Translations under genes and position numbers: made by a program | Part shown: piece after piece, positions 5,272 through 10,188 of the stretch | Numbering within the stretch: position 1 is the stretch's first letter | Layout: each line of letters starts with the position of its first letter | DNA from: Stephanodiscus triporus | Lineage: Eukaryota > Bacillariophyta > Thalassiosirophyceae > Thalassiosirales > Thalassiosiraceae | DNA length: 10,188 nt | NCBI GenBank assembly: GCA_036939755.1 | Contig: JALLAZ010001119.1 | Location: 1-10,188 of the forward strand | Direction of reading: 5' to 3' | Notes under the pieces: generated by a model | What the model saw: the letters and a program-made list of their open reading frames with translations, nothing else | Told to the model about the DNA's origin: nothing | Database searches by the model: none

Positions 5272-8200
5272 TCATGACGTAGGAGTTTCAAAAACTATTG
5301 AGTCGAGCCAAACTTGTCCCTCGACTGGAGGTGAGGGTGGCGGAGGCATGACATCCGCTGGGAAACCACCAGGGTTCTTGGCGAGTTGAAACGTTACCTC
5401 TCGCTTTCCGGGCTGAATGTTGATTTCTTGTGCTAGCCAATCTTCCGAGCTCTCAGCAAAAGTCAGAACCACGACATCATCAACCAGTACGTTCACAATT
5501 TCAAAGGGCCCTTGAACTTTAGGCAGGACTTGGAACTTAAGAATGCCTCCTTGTTCTGTTATTATGTCGATACTGAGATCACTAACACCAGTGTTTCCAC
5601 AGATGGATTCTGAGTCTGCAGTTGCGGACATACCTCTTTCTCCTCCGAAGTCTTGTATAGACCAGGCAGCAGAATCACCAGAAAATGTCCACGGGTTGGC
5701 TGTGAAGGCACCAGAATCCCATTCTTCACTGAATGATGACGTGGAAGGAAGAATTTTGACATTGTCAAGCCATGCCTCGCCAACACGAAAGGGCGGGTTA
5801 GGTAAATCTAAGATCATATCCTCCGGCGCTCCGCCGGGATTCCTCAATAATCTCCAAGAAATCGTATGCACGCCAGAGGGTATGATTGAGCCGCCTTGCG
5901 TCCAGACTATTTCTTCATCCTCAGATACTAATGTAGTAAGAAACTGGCCATCAACCTGAAGGTCGAAGGACTCAAATGGCATGGCGACAGGTGCGTAGAA
6001 GTAGAATTGTATGAATGAAGTTGTTTCTAAGGGCACAGTAAGGTCGAGTTGAGAGTAATTTCCAGAGCCAGATATGTCTTCCGTCCTGACGTGCGCCGAA
6101 AATATTCCCTCGTAAGCTTGCGTTTCGTCAACGATCCAAGACTTCTCGCCACTGACTGTCCAATTGTAAAGAGAGAAATCTCCAGTTTCGAATCCGTCGA
6201 AGAGGGCCCCTTCAACTGGAAGAGCCTCTCCTGTGGGTGATAGGGCAGGAGGGCAGGTGCTGTTGACTGGTGGCAGAGTCGTGACTGGTGGTAGAGACGT
6301 GCCTGGGGGAAGAGTTGAAGGAGCAACTGTGATGCCGGCTATGCTTGAGGGTGGTGTTCCAACGACTGGTGGCAGAGTCGGTGGTAGAGGTGATACCGGT
6401 AATACCGGAGGACCCGTGCCAGTGGCGATAACGACTGGTGAACGAGTCACCCCCTCAGGCAAGAAGTACACATCATCAATAAATGCCGCCCCGATACGAT
6501 CAGACATTGGCGGGGGAAAAACCGTGAGACCGTTCGGGTTGTACTTGTAAGAGAACGTGACAGTATGACCTCCAGGCGACAGAATTATCTCACGAGTCTC
6601 AAAATCTGTCATCATGGTTGCTTGGCCAACCTGCTGGTCATCAAGATAATATACTAAGTCATCGAAGGGCAATTCCACACCTGCTAAGATGGAAAACACT
6701 AAAGTTCCCCCGGGCCATGCGGGATCTGTTGTCAAAGTCACGTTAGCTGTCTTCGGTGTGAGATCATCAGGATTCGTCATAAAATTTGGGCTTTTCATGG
6801 AGTAGACGCCACTATTAGCTCTTTCAGTGCTAAGGTCCCATAATCCATCGCCTTGTACTGTCCACTCGGGATTTTGCGGGTATGAAGTATCCTCGAATCC
6901 ATTGAAGTAAAGTGGCCCAGCAGTGAGTGAAGGAGCAACCGTGCTGCCGGCTGTGACTGGGGGTGGTGTTCCAACGACTGGTGGCAGAGTCGTGACTGGT
7001 GGTGGAGACGTGCCTGGGGGAAGAGTTGAAGGAGCAACTGTGATGCCGGCTATGCTTGGGGATGATGTTCCAACGACTGGTGGCAGAGTCGTGACTGGTG
7101 GTAGAGACGTGCCTGGGGGGAGAGTTGAAGGAGCAACCGTGCTGCCGGCTATGCTTGGGGGTGGTGTCCCAACAACTGGTGGCAGAGTCGTGACTGGTGG
7201 TAGAGACGTGCCCAGGGGAAGAGTTGGGGATGGACTCGGCATGCTGCTCGGGATCTCGGAAGGATTTTCACTTGGGTCCTCAGAAGGATTTTCACTCGGG
7301 TTCTCGGAAGGATTTTCACTCGGGTTCTCGGAAGGATTTTCACTCGTGGTGGGGGCCATCGTTATGGAAGGACCTGTAGTGGGAGCCAATGTGGTGGGAG
7401 CAATCGTATTGGGAGGAACTGTAGGGAGATCCAATATGGTGGGAGCCGTTGTAATGGGAGGACCTGAAGTAAAAGGAGGTGCCGTGATTGGAGTCATAGT
7501 TGAGGGGGGTGGATTCGGCTCACTGGGTGTTGGCGGCGTGGGTGATGGTTCGGAATCAGTCCTGACTTTGTCCATAGTCAAGGATTCTCCCACAACATCT
7601 GTAATTTCTTCCACGCACGGGTCGTCTATAACATTCGCCATCTCGGCAACGACACAGAATATGGCTGTAAGTTTACCAGACTCTGCGTCCTCCTGCAGTA
7701 CGGTGAATGCTTGAGTGAACACATCCGCTCCAACGATAGAAGCCTCAACTTGGCTGCACTCGGGACATGGCTTGACGGTACGGAGATTGAATAACACATC
7801 CGATGAACTCTGGAGGTTGCGACGATAGAACATGCCGAGGCTACCCTTTGAACTGTAACTTCCGTCACTGCCGACTGAAACGCCACCAATACTATACACA
7901 TCAACCTCATATCCGTCGTAGATAGAACGTAAAATCGTCTGTTCATATACCTTTGCTAAGGTTTTGATTTCATCTGATTCCATTGGCGGGACGTTCGAGT
8001 TCATCACCTTCATCGATCCTCCCATGACAACCTCTAACCTCTTTTCTCCAGGAATGATTGGTGTGGGTGGGGGCACCGGATCTATCTGCGTTGGTAGGTG
8101 GGAGATGTCGGCCGACTTCGCAGTCTTGGCCGATTTCGAGGCCTTTCCTGATTTTCCATTACCGCTGTGATAGTAGTCCGAAACGGGACTGTGAGGCAAT

Positions 8201-8685
8201 TGATAGTATTGGGCACTGCTCTTGCCGGACTTGCCAAGCTTGCGCTGTCGTACAGCGACGGTGTCACTCCGATTGGGATTGGGGTCAGCGAAGTCCTCAT
8301 ATTCTCCTACGCTGCTCCGCCCCAAACGCGCGATTTCTCTGCTCGCGTCCATGCACGAATCCACATCCTTGTGGAAATGGGCCAGACAACACGACACCAA
8401 GTCGAGGAAGAGATATCCATTATCGCCATTACTCTGCATCCATGATTGGATTCGGTCATTACCGCTGTTGATACGGCAGCATTGTAGCGTGACATCGGGA
8501 TAGGCGAACTCCGCAGGCTTCGTCGGAGCGGAAGCTGCGGACGAGGAAGACGCGCGAAGGTTGCCCCCATCGCCGCGCGCCTTCTTCTTCGGCGACAAGT
8601 TGAGAGATTTCGAGGCGAGTGCGCCGGTGAAGAGCAGCAGGAATACGGTTGCCAAAAGCGGCGCCGTCCGCTGAGGTTTCGTCAT
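5272..8685 (-). CDS. Secreted modular protein: Cys-rich module, Lys/Ser clusters, mucin-like linker and three beta-sandwich modules
   Basis: The product has 1137 residues from ATG 8685-8683. Residues 1-25 form a clear signal peptide (basic start, hydrophobic ATVFLLLFTGALA, likely cut after ALA). Residues 60-112 are a Cys-rich module (CCR...WM...YLFLDLVSCCLAHF...DSCM), a pattern I associate with diatom secreted proteins. Lys/Ser clusters follow (KLGKSGKSS 149-157; KSGKASKSAKTAKS 178-191), reminiscent of silaffin-like KxxK motifs. Residues 214-372 form a mixed alpha/beta module with four Cys, unassigned. Residues 378-590 are a Pro/Thr/Ser linker with SENP repeats (448-479) and 33-residue repeats (489-587). 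Three related modules follow at about 592-743, 827-980 and 985-1132, each with W..G, PFxxxxxxVD, G-H-T-strand, N-P-G and a terminal G-x-[AV]-[WF]-[LI]-D-[DNS]-[VI] strand, like jelly-roll modules of bacterial surface proteins. There is no membrane anchor, so it is probably secreted or cell-wall attached. A role in silica or wall binding is inference. The frame is intact without introns. Confidence 0.85.
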   Translation of the reverse strand: MTKPQRTAPLLATVFLLLFTGALASKSLNLSPKKKARGDGGNLRASSSSAASAPTKPAEFAYPDVTLQCCRINSGNDRIQSWMQSNGDNGYLFLDLVSCCLAHFHKDVDSCMDASREIARLGRSSVGEYEDFADPNPNRSDTVAVRQRKLGKSGKSSAQYYQLPHSPVSDYYHSGNGKSGKASKSAKTAKSADISHLPTQIDPVPPPTPIIPGEKRLEVVMGGSMKVMNSNVPPMESDEIKTLAKVYEQTILRSIYDGYEVDVYSIGGVSVGSDGSYSSKGSLGMFYRRNLQSSSDVLFNLRTVKPCPECSQVEASIVGADVFTQAFTVLQEDAESGKLTAIFCVVAEMANVIDDPCVEEITDVVGESLTMDKVRTDSEPSPTPPTPSEPNPPPSTMTPITAPPFTSGPPITTAPTILDLPTVPPNTIAPTTLAPTTGPSITMAPTTSENPSENPSENPSENPSENPSEDPSENPSEIPSSMPSPSPTLPLGTSLPPVTTLPPVVGTPPPSIAGSTVAPSTLPPGTSLPPVTTLPPVVGTSSPSIAGITVAPSTLPPGTSPPPVTTLPPVVGTPPPVTAGSTVAPSLTAGPLYFNGFEDTSYPQNPEWTVQGDGLWDLSTERANSGVYSMKSPNFMTNPDDLTPKTANVTLTTDPAWPGGTLVFSILAGVELPFDDLVYYLDDQQVGQATMMTDFETREIILSPGGHTVTFSYKYNPNGLTVFPPPMSDRIGAAFIDDVYFLPEGVTRSPVVIATGTGPPVLPVSPLPPTLPPVVGTPPSSIAGITVAPSTLPPGTSLPPVTTLPPVNSTCPPALSPTGEALPVEGALFDGFETGDFSLYNWTVSGEKSWIVDETQAYEGIFSAHVRTEDISGSGNYSQLDLTVPLETTSFIQFYFYAPVAMPFESFDLQVDGQFLTTLVSEDEEIVWTQGGSIIPSGVHTISWRLLRNPGGAPEDMILDLPNPPFRVGEAWLDNVKILPSTSSFSEEWDSGAFTANPWTFSGDSAAWSIQDFGGERGMSATADSESICGNTGVSDLSIDIITEQGGILKFQVLPKVQGPFEIVNVLVDDVVVLTFAESSEDWLAQEINIQPGKREVTFQLAKNPGGFPADVMPPPPSPPVEGQVWLDSIVFETPTS
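6265..6381 (-). repeat. Detached near-identical copy of the linker repeat between beta-sandwich modules 1 and 2
   Basis: This segment encodes residues about 771-807 and matches 6976-7092 with about four mismatches by eye. The two copies are in direct orientation, exactly 711 bases (237 codons) apart, and bracket the first beta-sandwich module. High identity outside the tandem array suggests recent duplication or gene conversion. Confidence 0.75.
6925..7221 (-). repeat. Three tandem 99-bp repeats encoding 33-residue Pro/Thr linker units
   Basis: Units lie at 7123-7221, 7024-7122 and 6925-7023 and encode residues 489-521, 522-554 and 555-587 (pattern LPPGTSLPPVTTLPPVVGT followed by PPPSIAGSTVAPST). 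The units differ at only a handful of positions each, the most diverged part being the SIAG segment of the last unit. The Thr/Ser/Pro content is typical of an extended O-glycosylated linker. Confidence 0.85.
7249..7344 (-). repeat. 24-bp minisatellite encoding the SENP repeat
   Basis: The peptide repeats every four residues (SENP eight times, two of them changed to SEDP and SEIP), but the DNA repeats every 24 bases, so the amplification unit is two SENP tetrapeptides. The central copies are identical and the edge copies diverged, as expected for replication slippage or unequal exchange. Copy number changes keep the frame. Confidence 0.8.
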
Positions 8686-9088
8686 CGTCGCAATTTGCAA
8701 TACGGTGTGTGGTGGATTTCATGACCTATCTTCGTACGATAGCTGTTTTTGGTAAAACGTGTTGTCGTGTTCACGCACTTGTGCCCCTCTCTTTTACCCA
8801 GACACAAAAGCCCGCGAAAGGCACGAAATCGTGCAAAATTTTTGTCCGGATTGTGCCATGTTGGTACTATTCCTTTCGTAAAAATTCCTCTATTCGTAAG
8901 ATTGATAAGCCCCCACGAACGGAAAGAACATATTTGAAGAGATATTTCGAAAATTGCCGAAGTCGGCTTTAACCAGGAAGTTGCCAGAATTTGTCCGCCA
9001 GTCTGTTGGGCCTGTTGGGTATTTTTCGAAAACTACCTGAGTATTGCCGAGATTCGGCAATATTCGATTTACCGTATATACCGGGGTT
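8686..9088. promoter_or_regulatory. Upstream region of the large secreted-protein gene
   Basis: The first part should hold the 5' leader and promoter of the minus-strand gene starting at 8685. TTCGTACGATAG (8731-8742), about 46 bases upstream, shares TCGTACGATA with the palindrome at 3346-3357. Further right (8945-9062) there are two copies of TTTCGAAAA followed by ATTGCCGA-spacer-TCGGC, the second being a 9-bp-arm hairpin (9042-9062). No convincing gene is seen. Confidence 0.4.
9042..9062. repeat. Perfect short inverted repeat (9-bp arms, 3-base loop)
   Basis: TATTGCCGA, spacer GAT, then TCGGCAATA. A less perfect relative, ATTGCCGA-AG-TCGGC, lies at 8952-8966, about 90 bases away, and both are preceded by TTTCGAAAA (8945-8953 and 9024-9032). 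They border the transposase-like fragment, so they may be mobile-element debris, but no matching copy is seen on the other side. Confidence 0.5.
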
Positions 9089-9241
9089 TAAGAACCTCAT
9101 TTCCGTCAACTCCTCTACTTTCGCGAGGGGCATTCGAAAGAACGATCGAAATTCCCCAAAGCGGTCAGAGACTGACAGCTCATGCGTGAGATCGCGCGTC
9201 ATGCCAGGCCGGAGAAAACTCCGGTACCAACTCGACAACAA
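9089..9241 (-). pseudogene. Truncated PIF/Harbinger-transposase-like fragment
   Basis: A minus-strand frame reads SSWYRSFLRP, then DRFGEFRSFFRMPLAKVEEL over about 50 residues. The W-x(3)-F, the short spacer and the F-R-x-x-F-R-[MV]-P-x(3)-[VF]-x-x-L pattern resemble the segment preceding the DDE nuclease core in PIF/Harbinger-type (DDE_Tnp_4) transposases and their relatives in stramenopiles and algae. The DDE core itself is absent: the frame continues through simple sequence and stops at 8969. No start codon, terminal inverted repeats or target duplication could be assigned. The left neighbour on this strand is an N plus a G run at 9274-9285, so truncation could be real or an assembly artefact. 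Family assignment is from memory of the motif, not a search. Confidence 0.4.
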
Positions 9242-9273
9242 AACGCTTTCCCTTCGGTAGTGGCTGCTTGCGN

Positions 9274-9285
9274 GGGGGGGGGGGG
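9274..9285. other. Ambiguous base N next to an 11-G homopolymer
   Basis: One undetermined base is followed by eleven G. The true length of the run and the continuity across it are unknown, so any reading frame crossing it is unreliable. It lies inside a predicted intron of the right-edge gene and just before the transposase-like fragment. Confidence 0.9.
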
Positions 9286-9297
9286 AGCAGAACTCAC

Positions 9298-10188
9298 AGC
9301 TCGAGCACCAGGAAGCAGGCATAGAGTTTGCGATGATGTATCAGCACATGTTGTTGGGCAATTGAATTGCCCTTGGTTGTCATTGATGTCCCATACAAAA
9401 CAAGCTGTAAGGACGGCAACGCTGGCATTTACACCGGTAGCCGTGTCGCTTTGGCATACATAGTCGTAGTCCTTTATCTCAAAACCAGCAATAGTCTTGT
9501 TTCCACCGAACTCTTGATAGTCGAAGCAAGCATCGCCGTCTGCGTTTAAGACTGTACTTTGGTTATTATCTGGGCCCAATGTTTGCACGCGACATGATGC
9601 ATTCCCAGTCAATGGATCTGCTCCGTCATTCCCAAGATATACCCCAATATCGTATCTATTAATAGCATTCACAGTAATAGTCGTAGTAATATTCACCTTG
9701 ATGGTTGAATTCCTTAAGCACGTCGAGGGACCGATATAATTTGTCACTGTTGCCGTGAGATCACTAGAAGTGCAGCCAGGATCTTGCCCATAGGCCCGTT
9801 CCAAGCAATATCCATTGGAATAACCAAAAGATGCATACGTTGTGGGACGTGCAGTTGTGGGGCTGGACGTGGGACTTGCAGTTGTTGGGCTGGATGTTGG
9901 TGTTTTAGTTGAGGGACTTGCAGTTGTGGGGCTGGATGTTGGTGTTTTAGTTGTGGGGCTGGATGTTGGTGTTTTAGTTGTGGAGCTGGATGTTGGTGTT
10001 TTAGTTGTGGGAGTTGCAGTTGTTGGGCTGGATGTTGGGATTTTAGCGGGACTTACTAACTTCCGGGCAATCTTTGCTCGTCGCAAAATGGGGTTGTTAA
10101 AATTTTCATTATTGCAATATGACACTTCCAAAATATTGTAGGTTGTTCAACTGACTTACATTTTTGCTCTGTAAAACCCCTCCACCGC
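9298..10188 (-). CDS. Partial secreted/surface protein: Ser/Thr/Pro linker plus Cys-containing RYDIG domain
   Basis: The main exon is 10071-9298 (258 codons, no internal ATG), so the start must be in an upstream exon. A 5' exon end is proposed at 10188-10160, open in phase 0, then an 88-base GT-AG intron (10159-10072; GTAAGT ... GCAAAG). Exon residues 12-78 are a Ser/Thr/Pro linker. Residues 89-258 form a domain with C89, C100-TSSDL, C118, RYDIGVYLGNDG (139-150), DGDACFD (178-184), C206, C224-FVW, NCP and CLLPGAR near the end. This order strongly resembles extracellular domains of bacterial surface proteins that end in PGAPSKCxC. A GTGAGT donor at 9297 follows the PGARA codons exactly, so the last Cys residues are probably in a further exon that cannot be traced past the N/G run. 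Many N-x-[ST] sites suggest a glycosylated extracellular product. Domain boundaries are clear; splice sites are inference. Confidence 0.65.
9838..10038 (-). repeat. 27-bp minisatellite encoding KTPTSSPTT-type linker
   Basis: The encoded units are nine residues (KTPTSSPTT and variants with AS, AR or an inserted SPST). Two or three central units are almost identical at DNA level. The product is a Ser/Thr/Pro-rich, probably O-glycosylated spacer N-terminal to the RYDIG domain. Confidence 0.8.
10072..10159 (-). other. Predicted 88-base GT-AG intron
   Basis: The donor is GTAAGT at 10159-10154 and the acceptor AG at 10073-10072. The main exon frame runs into a TGA at 10149-10147, and no ATG exists in it, so a splice boundary between 10147 and about 10040 is required. 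A branch-like TTTTAAC and a C/T-rich stretch precede the acceptor. Joining here keeps phase 0 with an open upstream frame to the window edge. A second GTAAGT at about 10056-10051 was considered as an alternative donor. Confidence 0.4.

Noticed and set aside
6925..7344. CRISPR-like regular repeats
   Set aside because: The repeats are contiguous coding minisatellites (99 bp and 24 bp units) without unique spacers.
6923..7714. 263-residue Gly/Val-rich plus-strand frame
   Set aside because: It is the mirror of the Pro/Thr repeat codons of the secreted protein. The minus strand has a signal peptide and folded modules.
9199..9297. C-terminal continuation of the RYDIG protein through the N and C-run (SSAPPPP..., ending GVFSGLA)
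   Set aside because: It begins exactly at a GTGAGT donor, crosses an undetermined base and a homopolymer, and overlaps the transposase-like frame. It is unlikely to be the real tail.

Overview
The window looks like nuclear DNA of a diatom or a close stramenopile relative. The genes are compact, mostly intron-free and on both strands. Proteins carry long Pro/Thr/Ser linkers with SENP-type repeats and Lys-Ser-Gly clusters resembling diatom silica-associated proteins, and one has a short Cys-rich N-terminal module that I associate with diatom secreted proteins. The only introns I can argue for are GT-AG types at the right edge. The species cannot be named from the sequence.

Layout, left to right. 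Positions 1-35 probably hold the first codons of a minus-strand gene running off the left edge. A short divergent promoter (36-309) contains two perfect inverted E2F-type sites around a TATA-like element. A plus-strand gene (310-1203) encodes an Fe(II)/2-oxoglutarate oxygenase-like protein. After an empty stretch (1204-1756), a minus-strand gene (1757-3253) encodes an unrecognised, disordered Ser/Arg-rich protein built by serial internal duplication. A divergent promoter (3254-3775) separates it from a plus-strand TLC-domain multi-pass membrane protein (3776-4756). A convergent spacer (4757-5271) follows.

The largest gene (5272-8685, minus) encodes a secreted 1137-residue mosaic protein: signal peptide, Cys-rich module, Lys/Ser clusters, a mixed alpha/beta module, a mucin-like linker with two kinds of DNA-level tandem repeat, and three related beta-sandwich modules of a type I associate with bacterial surface proteins. 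Upstream of it (8686-9088) is its promoter and, at 9089-9241, a degraded fragment that resembles the region before the catalytic core of PIF/Harbinger transposases. At 9274 there is an N beside an 11-G run. The right edge (9298-10188, minus) holds part of a second secreted or surface protein: a Ser/Thr/Pro 27-bp-repeat linker followed by a Cys-containing domain with an RYDIG motif, also resembling bacterial extracellular domains, and interrupted by a predicted intron near its C-terminus.

The genes do not form an evident pathway. The common theme on the right half is two neighbouring secreted or surface mosaic proteins with repeat linkers and bacterial-looking extracellular domains. I see no RNA genes, CRISPR arrays or complete mobile elements.
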